A DNA stretch of 64,000 nucleotides from Haloactinomyces albus (GTDB lineage: Bacteria; Actinomycetota; Actinomycetes; Mycobacteriales; Pseudonocardiaceae): the NCBI RefSeq assembly GCF_031458135.1, contig NZ_JAVDXW010000001.1, positions 806,001 through 870,000 of the forward strand, given 5' to 3'. Under the pieces are notes generated by a model, which was not told where the DNA came from, made no database searches, and saw nothing but the letters and a program-made list of their open reading frames with translations. The position numbers and the translations under genes are program-made. Positions 43,077 through 55,390 of this stretch are shown here, piece by piece (within the stretch, counting starts at the first letter, position 1; each line of letters begins with the position of its first letter).

Positions 43077-44783
43077 ATGAGGTTTTTCATGCACCGACGG
43101 GTCCTCTCGTATCCCGCCGCGCTCGTCACGGCCGTGCTCATCACCGTGGCAGGTCTGCATTTATCACCCGGACAGTCCCACGACGGTGCCGCTCAGGCCT
43201 CCGAGGCCACCGTCAAGAAGGCAGCCGCCGGGAAATCGGTCGTCAAAAGGGCGGCCGACCATCGTCGCGCGAGCCCCTCCGACAAGCGGTCGAAGTCCCG
43301 GAGCAAAAGCCTCGTCCAAAAGAGCTACGGAATCTACGTCGGCCGTAACCTCACCGACGACGGAAGCGTCATGCTCGGCGGAACCGGCGACGAAGTGTCC
43401 AGTCACTGGTTGGAGGTCGTCCCGGCCAAGGATCATCCCGAGGACGCCACCATCACCGTCGGCGTCACCGACGAGGCGACCATTCCGGGAAACCTCACCG
43501 AGATTCCACAAGTGAGCCACACGTACAAATACATGACGATGAACTACAGCGAATGGGCAGGATTTCCGCCCCCGCTGACGAACGGCGGAATGAACGAGCA
43601 CCAGGTCGCCATTCGCGACATCTGGTCGCCCTCCCGCCAAGAACTCGTGGAAATGACACCGACTCCGCAGGAGGGACCGCAGTACAGCGACCTCGCCCGG
43701 ATCGCACTCCAGCGCTCCAAGACCGCGGAGCAGGCGGTCACCATCATCGGCAACACCATCGACAAGTACGGATACTCGACGTACGGCGGGAACTCCCATC
43801 TCATCGCCGACACCAAGGAAGCATGGGTGATGATCGAACTCGCGGGCGGGCAAGGCCTGTGGGTCGCCGAACGGCTCGGTCCGAACGAAGTACGGATGTC
43901 CTATCCGGGATACATCAAGGAGATTCCGCGCAACTGCCAGGAACACCCCGACTACATGTGCTCGGACAACTTCATCGATTTCGCAGTGGAGCAGGGCTGG
44001 TGGCAGCCCGACTCCGGAGAGCCGTTCAACGTCAACGAGGTCTACGGTGAGCAGGGATGGAACTACCGGACCACACCGGCGGAGGGGAAGTTCGTCGCCC
44101 CTGCCACCATCGAGAAGGAACTCGAGAACGAGGCGCCGGTGACGCTCCAGGAGTTCATGAGCACGGTCCGCGACCGCAGGATATCCAGCGACCAGAACGG
44201 CTACGGCCAGGTGGCTCACCTTCGCAACGGTATCCCCAGCGCACTCGCCCAACTCTGGATTTCGCCCACCGGATCGGTCACGAGTCCGTTCATTCCCTAC
44301 CACATCGGGGTCCAGGACGAACCCGCCGAGTATCGCCAGCATCGCTATCTCACCAAAAACGCAGCCCAGACCTACATCAATCCCGCCTACGCACCCCAGG
44401 AAGCGACCAAATTCGCAGGCCGTCTGTTCAAACGACTCATGTACCACACATGCACGCGCCCGAAGGAGTTCTACCCTGAGGTTCACACGGCACTGACAGC
44501 ATTCGAGGAGAACATGCGTCAGGAGCAACCGGAGGTCGAAGAAACCGCCCGGACACTCCTCGAGGCCGATCAGCGCGACCTCGCCCAGCGCTACCTCACC
44601 GAATACAGCCACACACAGGCCGCCAAGGCCATGGACCTGGGCGAGAGTTTGGTGTCGAGCATCGAGGCACGTGTCAAACTCCGCTACGGTATCCCCGAAC
44701 CGCCGAATTCGGAGAGCATCAACGGTGGCGGCTTCGAGCAGGGAGGATTCGTCACCTGCTACCGCCAGAAAAACTCCAAGTAG
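43077..44783 (+). CDS. Secreted C69-family dipeptidase homologue with Ser at the nucleophile position
   Basis: Exported protein of 568 residues. A signal-anchor lies at about 10-32, a basic Lys/Ser/Arg-rich linker at 40-80, then the Ntn-hydrolase C69 domain: YGIYVGRNLTDDGSVMLGGTGDE, SHWLEVVPAKDHPEDA, EWAGFPPPLTNGGMNEHQVAIRD, GNSHLIADTKEAWVMIELAGG, RDRRISSDQNGYGQVAHLRNG. Family members normally begin the catalytic domain with Cys (CYGIYVG-like), and that Cys is the nucleophile. Here the residue is Ser83 (AGC codon). Ser can serve in Ntn hydrolases, so activity is possible but changed. Inverted repeats lie upstream. Confidence 0.85.
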   Translation: MRFFMHRRVLSYPAALVTAVLITVAGLHLSPGQSHDGAAQASEATVKKAAAGKSVVKRAADHRRASPSDKRSKSRSKSLVQKSYGIYVGRNLTDDGSVMLGGTGDEVSSHWLEVVPAKDHPEDATITVGVTDEATIPGNLTEIPQVSHTYKYMTMNYSEWAGFPPPLTNGGMNEHQVAIRDIWSPSRQELVEMTPTPQEGPQYSDLARIALQRSKTAEQAVTIIGNTIDKYGYSTYGGNSHLIADTKEAWVMIELAGGQGLWVAERLGPNEVRMSYPGYIKEIPRNCQEHPDYMCSDNFIDFAVEQGWWQPDSGEPFNVNEVYGEQGWNYRTTPAEGKFVAPATIEKELENEAPVTLQEFMSTVRDRRISSDQNGYGQVAHLRNGIPSALAQLWISPTGSVTSPFIPYHIGVQDEPAEYRQHRYLTKNAAQTYINPAYAPQEATKFAGRLFKRLMYHTCTRPKEFYPEVHTALTAFEENMRQEQPEVEETARTLLEADQRDLAQRYLTEYSHTQAAKAMDLGESLVSSIEARVKLRYGIPEPPNSESINGGGFEQGGFVTCYRQKNSK

Positions 44784-44828
44784 CCGACCGATCAGCAGGT
44801 CGGTAGCAGGCCGAGCCGACCGACGTGA

Positions 44829-46049
44829 TCACACAGCCTGCCGCAGGGCCTCGACGAGGTCACCGTGCTCACCAACGGCGACTTCGCCGAGGTCCAGCCA
44901 TGCCGCCATGTCCCGCAGCGCCGCCGCGAGTTCGGCGGCGATCCTGACGACATCGCCGCCCGGCTCGGAAAACGCCCCGAACACCCGCAGCACCCGAGCA
45001 GCACGGTCGGCCTTGAGATCCACCCGGGCCACCAACCGCCCATCGAGCAGAAACGGAAACACGTAATATCCGTACACCCGTTGCCGCTGCGGGACGTAGA
45101 TCTCGATGCGGTAGCGGAAGTCGAAGATCCGCTCGGTGCGGGAACGCTCCCAGATCAGCGGATCGAACGGGCACAGCAAGGCCCGCCCGGCGATGGTGCG
45201 CGGTGTGCGGGCCGCCCGATGGCGATACGCCTGATGCCGCCAACCACGTACCGCGACCGGTTCCAGCGCACCGTCCTCGACCAGTTCGGCCACCGCCTGC
45301 CGGGACTGCGCCGGGCTCAGGCGATAGTAGTCACGCAGATCCCCCTCCGTGGCCACTCCCAGTGCCTGTGCCGACCGCTCGACCAGCGTACGCACCGCAT
45401 CGCCCTCTTCGGGATCGGAGGACAGGACCTCCGGAGGCAACACACGTTCGGGCAGGTCATACAACCGCTCGAAGCCCCGGCGCGTTCCGGTGGTCAGCTC
45501 ACCGGTGGCGAACAGCAACTCACAGGCCCGCTTGGTGTCCGTGCGATTCCACCAAGGACCACGGCCCTGACGCTGGTCACCACCGAGTTCCCGCTCCAAC
45601 CGCCCCGCCCCGACCGGGCCGATCTCCTTGACTGCGGCGAACACGTCCTCGAGCAGGCCCGGTGCTCGTTCCAGCAGGTCACGGTAGCGCCGCCGGGATG
45701 CGCTGCCGTACTCGCGCATCCGCCAGCGCAGCAGCGGCCAGTCCCGCACCGGGATCAGCGAGGCCTCATGCGCCCAGTACTCCACCAGCAGGCGCGACTG
45801 CCGTCTCCGCGCGTGCTGTGTTGCCGGTGGCCAGGCCGCCGCGTCGACCAGTTCGGGCGAGTAGGACCCGAGCCGGCTGTACAGCGGCATGTAGTGGGCA
45901 CGAACCGCCACATTGACCGAGTCGAGCTGCAACAGCTTGGTGCGCGCGAGGGCACGTTGCAGATGCCTGCGATTCACCTCGCCACCCGGGCGGGAATCGG
46001 CGAATCCTTGTGCGGCCAGCACGGTTCGCCGCGCTGCGGCGGCACTCAT
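44829..46049 (-). CDS. AlkX/YcaQ-like DNA glycosylase (winged-helix HTH_42 protein)
   Basis: Protein of 406 residues of the winged-helix family that includes E. coli YcaQ (AlkX) and Streptomyces AlkZ, glycosylases that unhook alkylated or crosslinked DNA. It has RRTVLAAQGFAD, KLLQLDSVNVAVRAHYMPLYSRLG with a QLD catalytic motif (41-43), YWAHEASLIPV, PFDPLIWERSRTERIFDFRYRIEIYVP and YYVFPFLLDGRLVARVDLKADR. QxD is the AlkX-type variant; AlkZ has QxQ. Start taken at ATG 46049 from family alignment; no clear ribosome site. Confidence 0.85.
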   Translation of the reverse strand: MSAAAARRTVLAAQGFADSRPGGEVNRRHLQRALARTKLLQLDSVNVAVRAHYMPLYSRLGSYSPELVDAAAWPPATQHARRRQSRLLVEYWAHEASLIPVRDWPLLRWRMREYGSASRRRYRDLLERAPGLLEDVFAAVKEIGPVGAGRLERELGGDQRQGRGPWWNRTDTKRACELLFATGELTTGTRRGFERLYDLPERVLPPEVLSSDPEEGDAVRTLVERSAQALGVATEGDLRDYYRLSPAQSRQAVAELVEDGALEPVAVRGWRHQAYRHRAARTPRTIAGRALLCPFDPLIWERSRTERIFDFRYRIEIYVPQRQRVYGYYVFPFLLDGRLVARVDLKADRAARVLRVFGAFSEPGGDVVRIAAELAAALRDMAAWLDLGEVAVGEHGDLVEALRQAV

Positions 46050-46279
46050 CGTCTGCACGGATCGGATCGTGCCAGTGATCCCCGACATCGCCGACACCGG
46101 CTGCGTCTCTCGGAGCCTCTCGGAACCGAACGAGGCGGTGATCCTGTCAGGAAGGGCACGGCAGACGTCACGGTCCCTGCGATGCCACGTTCGATGCTGA
46201 CCTGCGATGTTCGCTGCCGCATCGGCTTCGTGCTCACCACGGCACAGCGGAACGGTGTGAACGCGTTAGGTTGTCGGCC

Positions 46280-46843
46280 ATGGCCGATGCCGATGTACGA
46301 GTCGCCGAGCCGTCCGATGCCGCCGAAATCGCACGAATTCAATTGACGACCTGGCGCACCGCCTACGCCGAGATCCTTCCCACCGAGGTGCTCGACAATC
46401 TCGACGCCGCCGAAACCGAACAGCAGTGGCAGGATGCCGTGTCCCACGGGCCGGTCTCGGTAATGGTGGCCACCGAGAGCGACTGGACCGTGGGTTTCTG
46501 CGCCGCCGGGCGGACACCCGAGCAGGAAGCCGCTGCGGCGGACGGCACGATACCGCCCGATGTGCGCACGACCGCGCTGATCAGCACCCTGCTCGTCGAA
46601 CCACGCTGGGGACGACGAGGGCACGGCGGTCGGCTCCTCGGAGTGATGGCACAGCGACTCGCCGCGGGCGGGGCAACTCGCGGTATCGCCTGGATCCCCG
46701 AAGCCGACGAGGCATCCCTGGCGTTCTTCCACAGCGTCGGCTGGCCCCCGGACGGCACCGTGCGCACCCTGGACGCGGGGGGACGCCCGGTCCGGGAACT
46801 ACGCCTGTCGGGCGGGCTCGATCTGCACTTCAGGCAGGACTGA
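46280..46843 (+). CDS. GNAT-family N-acetyltransferase
   Basis: Acetyltransferase of 187 residues: VRVAEPSDAAEIARIQLTTW, then RTAYAEILPTEVLD, ISTLLVEPRWGRRGHGGRLLGVMAQRL (acetyl-CoA loop) and GIAWIPEADEASLAFFHSVGW. The substrate is unknown. ATG at 46280 is preferred over TTG at 46271; neither has a strong ribosome site. It converges on the membrane protein gene downstream of dapB. Confidence 0.85.
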   Translation: MADADVRVAEPSDAAEIARIQLTTWRTAYAEILPTEVLDNLDAAETEQQWQDAVSHGPVSVMVATESDWTVGFCAAGRTPEQEAAAADGTIPPDVRTTALISTLLVEPRWGRRGHGGRLLGVMAQRLAAGGATRGIAWIPEADEASLAFFHSVGWPPDGTVRTLDAGGRPVRELRLSGGLDLHFRQD

Positions 46844-46892
46844 GCGCACTCAGTGTGCTCGGGAGGGCGGAAGCTTTCGGCAAAACTTCAAC

Positions 46893-47413
46893 CTAGGCGG
46901 AGCCGGGTCCCGGCGAATCCGCCCGTTCCAACTCGATCGCCCGGCGCATGGTCTTACGTCCCCGGTTGCGATCGCCCGCGAGGTCATAGGCCTGCGCCAG
47001 CGCGAACCACATCCGCCAGTCCTGCGGCGCCGCCTCCAGTTCGGCCTGCTTCTCGTCGAACCACGCGTCCGCAGCAGCACGCCGGACGCGTCCCGAGGGC
47101 CTGCGCGGCAGATGCGACACATCCGGCAGGGCACCCTCCTCGTCGAGTCGGCGGGCCAGTCGCTCGGTCCGGGCACCGAACCGGATCTGATCGAACACCA
47201 GCACCGCCCCCAGCAGAGGCAGCACCAGGACGGCCACGCCCAGGGCCACGAACACGGGCTCGCCGGTGACGATCATCGTGACCGCCCGGCTGCCCATCAG
47301 AACCAGGTACACAGCCAGCACGGCGGCCAGCACGAACGCCGAGGCACGCGGTCCCATCATGGGCCGCCGCTTCCGTTCGGGCACCACAGGCTCCACAGAC
47401 TCCTGTCCGGACA

Positions 47414-47414
<1 letters not shown>
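46893..47414 (-). CDS. Conserved membrane protein with a TPR-like tail, downstream of dapB
   Basis: Protein of 173 residues. Two membrane spans lie at about 24-44 and 52-75, followed by a cytoplasmic helical tail (RMWFALAQAYDLAGDRNRGRKTMRRAIELER) that reads like one TPR unit. The GTG start shares one base with the dapB TAG stop, so it is coupled. M. tuberculosis has a similar membrane protein (Rv2772c) in the same place. Function unknown. Confidence 0.8.
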
Positions 47415-50600
<3,186 letters not shown>

Positions 50601-50826
50601 GTGAAACTCCTCGTCTTGGTGGGTTCTCAGGGCCCACAGCAGCCGCACGGGGTGTGGTCCGACGAGGCCGGTCATCGATCGAAGTTCCCGGGGGCGCGAT
50701 ATTGCCGTCACGCTCCCGGCAACCACTACCGAGGACCGGCGGACGCCTGCCCGCAGCAGCGTAAGCCCCTCGCCCTCATGTTTCGTTGTCTCGCTGTCGC
50801 ACTCGCGGTTGTCCGCCGATGATGCA

Positions 50827-50860
50827 CCGAGGGGAGTGGCCGCGTGGCCACTCCCCTCGG
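50827..50860 (-). terminator. rpsO terminator
   Basis: Perfect 15-bp stem (CCGAGGGGAGTGGCC with its complement) and a 4-nt loop, 6 nt after the rpsO stop. Confidence 0.88.
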
Positions 50861-50866
50861 AACCTG

Positions 50867-51136
50867 TCAACGGCGCAGACCGAGTCGCTGAATCAGCGAA
50901 CGGTAACGCCCGATGTCCACCTTCGTCAGGTAGTTGAGCATCCTGCGCCGACGACCGACCATCAGCAGCAGACCACGGCGCGAGTGGTGGTCGTGCTTGT
51001 GCACCTTCAGGTGCTCGGTCAGACCCGAGATCCGGTGGGTCAGCAGGGCCACCTGTGCCTCCGCCGAACCGGTGTCGGTCTCGTGCAGCCCATAGTCGGA
51101 CAGGATCTGCTTTTTCTCGGTAGTGGACAAAGCCAC
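50867..51136 (-). CDS. rpsO: 30S ribosomal protein S15
   Basis: Primary 16S rRNA-binding protein of 89 residues, the family length: [63 protein letters not shown]. The GTG start has GGAGAG 7 nt upstream. The rpsO-pnp order is widely conserved. Confidence 0.97.
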   Translation of the reverse strand: MALSTTEKKQILSDYGLHETDTGSAEAQVALLTHRISGLTEHLKVHKHDHHSRRGLLLMVGRRRRMLNYLTKVDIGRYRSLIQRLGLRR

Positions 51137-51483
51137 GAGTTGACTCTCCTTGTTACGTGTCCCGTGGACCCCACCGAAGGGATGCGGCACACAACCGCAT
51201 CGGGGGCTCGAGTCATCGCCGTCCGGTTCTCCCCGCCGGATTCACCACCGCCGGGTTCGGCACCATCCGGCCATTACCACGTCATCCATTCAACGGTGAC
51301 TCGTTCACCTTGTGGATTTCACCAGCATGGTCGGTAACCAGCATGGTTGGTAACCGGCCGCCACGGACTGCAGCCGGACTCACCGCGAGGATACCAGCAA
51401 CTCGACTCGGTCTCGCCCCCGGCAAGCCGCGTGTCCGACCACACCCCTCCCCCAGTCAGCCGGCCGCTGTCAGTCGGCCGTTG
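51137..51483. other. Upstream region of rpsO
   Basis: About 350 nt with no supported gene. It contains two short CAGCATGGT direct repeats near 51323-51343. The rpsO promoter must lie here, but no consensus pair stands out. Confidence 0.5.
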
Positions 51484-52059
51484 TCAGTCGACCGCTGTCA
51501 GGGCGACACGGCGGATCGTCCGGTAAACGGGCGCACTCGACTGCTGCTCACTGGACACCACCGAAACCTCGTCCGCACTCCACCACGGCCCTTCGTACGC
51601 CGTGAGGAGATCGGGCAGGGCACGGTCGGCCCGCCCCGCTGCCCAGCGCGCCACGGTCACGTGCGCCCGGAAGGAACGAGCATCGGCCCCGGCCATGCCC
51701 GCCACTGTGCTCAACACGGCGGCATCCTCCTGCCCACCCGGTTGCACGCCGACCCACAGGACCCCGCGAAACACACCCGCCCCGGTCATCCGCAACCGCG
51801 GAGGGCCGAACCCCGGTTGCGTGCGGCCCACTCGCCCGACCCGGCGGGCCAGCCGATCGCCCACCCGATCGGGCTCGGCGTCGTCGCCGTGGAAGCACAG
51901 TGTCAGGTGCCAGCGCTCCGGCGGGAGGAACCGGAACTTGCGCAGTCCCTCGGTGGCCTGCGCCAACCGCTTCGGCTGTGTCGACCGCACGGTTTCCACC
52001 GCCGCGGCGAGGTGCCGGACGGCTTCCTGCGAGGGCCAGAGCGCGGTGAACAGACGCAT
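51484..52059 (-). CDS. thpR: RNA 2',3'-cyclic phosphodiesterase ThpR (2H family)
   Basis: 2H phosphoesterase of 191 residues, formerly called 2'-5' RNA ligase. Two HxTx motifs are present: RWHLTLCF (His51, Thr53) and RAHVTVARW (His133, Thr135), with the MRLFTALWPS start typical of the family. It would open 2',3'-cyclic phosphates on RNA ends; the cellular substrate is unclear. It is probably monocistronic. Confidence 0.9.
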   Translation of the reverse strand: MRLFTALWPSQEAVRHLAAAVETVRSTQPKRLAQATEGLRKFRFLPPERWHLTLCFHGDDAEPDRVGDRLARRVGRVGRTQPGFGPPRLRMTGAGVFRGVLWVGVQPGGQEDAAVLSTVAGMAGADARSFRAHVTVARWAAGRADRALPDLLTAYEGPWWSADEVSVVSSEQQSSAPVYRTIRRVALTAVD

Positions 52060-52166
52060 GGACCCATGAAGCTACCGGTTCCGGAAGGCACATCGCACGA
52101 CAAGGTCGACGTTTTCCCGGAGACGTCAGCCCCTCCCCGGACACGAACCACCAGACCCGGCGGAAC

Positions 52167-52652
52167 TCAGCGGTTCCCGGAAGCTGCCCTGCGCAACAGC
52201 TCCGCCAGTGCCGGATGGGAGCCGCCGATCAGCTCCGCTGCGGATTCGAGTTCACTGGGCCGGGCCATCTCCCGCAGCACCGGCCACGCCGATTCCTCCC
52301 GGTGGGCTCGGTGCCCGACCGGGAGATTGTCCCGCACCACCGACGGCTCCGAGTCGCGCACATCCTCCAGTGCCTGCTGGATCGCCTCGGACTCACCGGC
52401 GGCCACACCGGGGGTGAGAACCTTGCGCTCCAGCATGACCAACCGTGCCAGCACCGACGGGTTTCCGATCTTCGCCCGGCGCCCGCTCATCACCTGGCTG
52501 AGCATGGGGGCGCTGATCCCCAGAACATCGGCAAGTTGAGCCTGCGAAGTCCGAAAAGCCACGACCAGTCGCCGCACCCGGTCGCCCAGAGGTTCCCCAT
52601 ACCACTGACGCTGCAACGCCAGATTCCGCTGGACGATCTTGCGTTCCTCCAC
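52167..52652 (-). CDS. XRE-like DNA-binding protein
   Basis: Predicted helix-turn-helix protein of about 161 residues. EERKIVQRNLALQRQWYGEPL and GDRVRRLVVAFRTSQAQLADVLGISAPMLSQVMSGRRAKIGNP form a Cro/C1-type domain near residues 20-70. The C-terminal half is helical and acidic, with repeated Glu/Ala/Leu. GTG at 52652 has GGGGGA 6 nt upstream; a GTG two codons earlier is possible but too close to that site. This type is conserved in actinobacteria near ribF; the target is unknown. Confidence 0.8.
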   Translation of the reverse strand: MEERKIVQRNLALQRQWYGEPLGDRVRRLVVAFRTSQAQLADVLGISAPMLSQVMSGRRAKIGNPSVLARLVMLERKVLTPGVAAGESEAIQQALEDVRDSEPSVVRDNLPVGHRAHREESAWPVLREMARPSELESAAELIGGSHPALAELLRRAASGNR

Positions 52653-52810
52653 CTTCACTCCCCCGGTGCCGGCGTTGATCCCGAAGTCTCCCAAAGACCG
52701 AATACTGCCAGGGCACCACAGTCAGTGGGGCGCAAATGACAAAACTCCCGCAACCATTCCGGCGGTGATCGCGCGAATTCCCGCACACCGCCCTCTCCGG
52801 CAGTGCGGTT

Positions 52811-53794
52811 TCACACGTCCATACGCAGGCAGGCACGGGTATCGACGACATCCTGCTGCATCTGATCGACAAGCTCCTCCGGGGAGTCGAACCGAATCAT
52901 CCCCCGCAACCGCCGCACGAAGTCCAGCTCCGCGTACTCGCCGTAGAAGTCGGCGTCGACATCGAGCACGAATGCCTCCACCGTGCGCTCCCGCCCGGAA
53001 AAGGTCGGATTGCTACCCACCGAAACCGCCGCGGGCAGCGTTCGTGGCGACTCGGTCGAGCCACGGCGGCGATGCGTGAACCAGCATGCATAAACACCGT
53101 CGGCGGGAATCGCCGCGTATTGCGGAGTGGACAGGTTCGCGGTCGGAAAGCCCAGCTCGCTGCCCCCACGGCCGGCGCCGCGCACCACGATGCCCTCCAG
53201 ACGGTGCCTGCGCCCCAAAGCGACCGCCGCCGCCTCGACGTCCCCGGCGTCGATACAGGATCGGATGTAGGTCGAGGAGAAGGTGACGGCCTGTTCGGCC
53301 ACGTCGGAGCCGTCCGTGGGGCCCGCCAGCAGACCGGCCGGTTCCGCCTCGAAACCGAACCGCTCCCCGAGCCTGTCCAGCAGCTCGATGTTTCCGGCGG
53401 CCTTGTGTCCGAAGGTGAAGTTCTCCCCCACCACGACCACGGCGGCATGCAGCTTTTCCACCAGGATCTCGTGGACGAACTCATCGGGTGGCATCCGCGA
53501 CAGCTCCATGGTGAACGGCAGGACGCAGAACACGTCCACGCCGAGCTGCTCCACCAGCTCGGCGCGTCGCCGCAGTGTCGTCAACTGGGCCGGATGGCTG
53601 CCCGGACGCACCACTTCGGCCGGGTGTGGATCGAAAGTGACCAGCACACACGGCAGATCCCGTTGGCGCGCCCGCCGAACGGCATGCTCGATCAGTTTCT
53701 GGTGTCCACGGTGAACTCCATCGAACACACCGATGGTGACCACACACCGGCCCCAGCCACCGGGAAGCTGCTCCAAGCCACGCCAACGCTGCAC
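52811..53794 (-). CDS. ribF: Bifunctional riboflavin kinase / FAD synthetase
   Basis: Converts riboflavin to FMN and FMN to FAD. It has 327 residues. The nucleotidyltransferase domain has VVTIGVFDGVHRGHQKLI and VLVTFDPHPAEVVRPG, then VVVGENFTFGHKAAG and FSSTYIRSCIDAGDVEAA. The kinase domain has VVRGAGRGGSELGFPTANL, GVYACWF, AAVSVGSNPTFSGRERTVEAFVLDVDADFYGE. GTG start. The truB-ribF order is normal. No FMN riboswitch is seen upstream. Confidence 0.95.
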   Translation of the reverse strand: MQRWRGLEQLPGGWGRCVVTIGVFDGVHRGHQKLIEHAVRRARQRDLPCVLVTFDPHPAEVVRPGSHPAQLTTLRRRAELVEQLGVDVFCVLPFTMELSRMPPDEFVHEILVEKLHAAVVVVGENFTFGHKAAGNIELLDRLGERFGFEAEPAGLLAGPTDGSDVAEQAVTFSSTYIRSCIDAGDVEAAAVALGRRHRLEGIVVRGAGRGGSELGFPTANLSTPQYAAIPADGVYACWFTHRRRGSTESPRTLPAAVSVGSNPTFSGRERTVEAFVLDVDADFYGEYAELDFVRRLRGMIRFDSPEELVDQMQQDVVDTRACLRMDV

Positions 53795-53859
53795 GGCTCA
53801 TCACCCTATCCGCTACTCGCGAGCATGTCCGCAAAGACCACCGGCAGGCACTCGCGTCC

Positions 53860-54768
53860 TCACCCGGCCGGGCTGATCACCAGCACCGGTTTGGCCACCC
53901 GCCCCTGGTCACGAACCAGCGCAACGGCATGACCGTCGGGTCCGAACATGCCGTAGGTACCGCCCACACCCGCACTCGGCACCGCCTGGCCGTGTGCGAG
54001 ACCACGTGCGGTGTCCCCGTTCACGTCGATCCGGGGGAAAGCCGTGGCCACGGCATGATCCATGTCCATCGACAGGCCGGGCTCCGCCTCCAACTGCTCC
54101 AACGTGCGCACCGTCGCCAGCCCGAACGGGCCGACCCGGGTCCGGCGCAGCTCACCGAGATGCCCACCGACACCGAGCTGTTCACCGAGGTCCCTGGCCA
54201 GCGCACGCACATAGGTGCCCGAGGAGCATTCCACGAGTACATCCAACTCCGTGGTGGTCTCCGTTCGGCGAAGCGCCAGCAGATCGAACCGCGAGACGGT
54301 CACCGGCCGGGCCTCCAACTCCACGCTCTCGCCCGCCCGTGCCAGTTCGTAGGCACGACGCCCGTTGATCTTCACCGCACTGACGGCGCTGGGAACCTGC
54401 CGGAGGTCACCGGTCAATGCGGAGACCCCCGCGTGGACCGCCTCCTCGGCCACACCGGAGGCGTCCGCCGAGGACAGCACTTCGCCCTCGGCATCGTCGG
54501 TCGTCGTCGCCGAACCCAGACGGATGGTCGCCAGGTAGGCCTTCGTGTCCATCGCGAGATGACCGAGCAGCTTCGTGGCACGTTCCAGCCCCAGCACGAG
54601 GACTCCGGTGGCCATCGGATCGAGTGTGCCCGCATGGCCGACCCTGCGTGTCCCCATGATCCGGCGCACGCGCGCAACGACATCGTGCGAGGTCATACCG
54701 GCGGGCTTGTCCATCACCAGCAGGCCGGGCGAGACAGTGGAACGCGAGCTTCGAGACCGTTGTGACAC
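53860..54768 (-). CDS. truB: tRNA pseudouridine(55) synthase TruB
   Basis: Forms pseudouridine 55 in the T-loop of tRNAs. It has 302 residues with GLLVMDKPAGMTSHDVV, the catalytic GHAGTLDPMATGVL (Asp50), KAYLATIRLGSATTTDDAEG, VPSAVSAVKINGRRAYELAR, CSSGTYVRALARDLGE and a C-terminal PUA-like region. GTG start at 54768, 91 nt from the divergent def gene. ribF follows 65 nt downstream. Confidence 0.95.
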   Translation of the reverse strand: MSQRSRSSRSTVSPGLLVMDKPAGMTSHDVVARVRRIMGTRRVGHAGTLDPMATGVLVLGLERATKLLGHLAMDTKAYLATIRLGSATTTDDAEGEVLSSADASGVAEEAVHAGVSALTGDLRQVPSAVSAVKINGRRAYELARAGESVELEARPVTVSRFDLLALRRTETTTELDVLVECSSGTYVRALARDLGEQLGVGGHLGELRRTRVGPFGLATVRTLEQLEAEPGLSMDMDHAVATAFPRIDVNGDTARGLAHGQAVPSAGVGGTYGMFGPDGHAVALVRDQGRVAKPVLVISPAG

Positions 54769-54859
54769 GGCTGTCCATCCTCCAACACGGCGAGCACCTC
54801 CCGGCGATGGGGCGCACCACGGCGGTTAGAGTTTCGGCCAACCGATGGGAGGATGTGCA

Positions 54860-55357
54860 GTGGCTTTCAGACCGATCCGGCGTTTCGGCGACCCCGTTCT
54901 GCGCACGGTCGCCGATCCGGTGACCGTGTTCGACGACAAGATCGCGGCAGTGGTCACCGACCTGCTGGACACGGTTGACGCCCCCGGGCACGCCGGGGTG
55001 GCCGCGCCGCAGATCGGAGTGAGCGTCCGGGCGTTCAGCTACAACGTCGATGGCGAGATCGGCTACGTGCTCAACCCGGAAATCATCGAACTTTCCGGGG
55101 AGCAAGACGGCGAAGAGGGCTGCCTGTCGGTGCCGGGATTGAGCTTTCCCACCCCGCGTGCCGATCATGCGGTCGTCCGTGGGGTGGACCTGCGCAACGA
55201 ACCGGTCACCGTGTCGGGTTCCGGCCTGATGGCGCGCTGCTTACAGCACGAGACCGACCACCTCGACGGAATCGTCTACGTCCAGCGTCTCGAGGCAGAC
55301 AAACGCCGCGACGCGCTGAAACGGATCCGTGCCACCGACTGGTTCTGGGAAGGGTGA
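54860..55357 (+). CDS. def: Peptide deformylase
   Basis: Removes the formyl group from nascent N-terminal methionine. It has 165 residues with all three motifs: GVAAPQIG (45-52), EEGCLSVPG with metal-binding Cys88, and QHETDHLDG with His130, Glu131 and His134. GTG at 54860 has GGGAGG 6-7 nt upstream; the earlier in-frame ATG overlaps that site. It is the only plus-strand gene in the right-hand 16 kb. Confidence 0.95.
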   Translation: MAFRPIRRFGDPVLRTVADPVTVFDDKIAAVVTDLLDTVDAPGHAGVAAPQIGVSVRAFSYNVDGEIGYVLNPEIIELSGEQDGEEGCLSVPGLSFPTPRADHAVVRGVDLRNEPVTVSGSGLMARCLQHETDHLDGIVYVQRLEADKRRDALKRIRATDWFWEG

Positions 55358-55390
55358 GGCAGCGGGCATCGGCAACACCGATGCCCGCGA

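Noticed and set aside
53795-53859. FMN riboswitch near ribF
   Set aside because: No RFN conserved blocks; the gap is too short.
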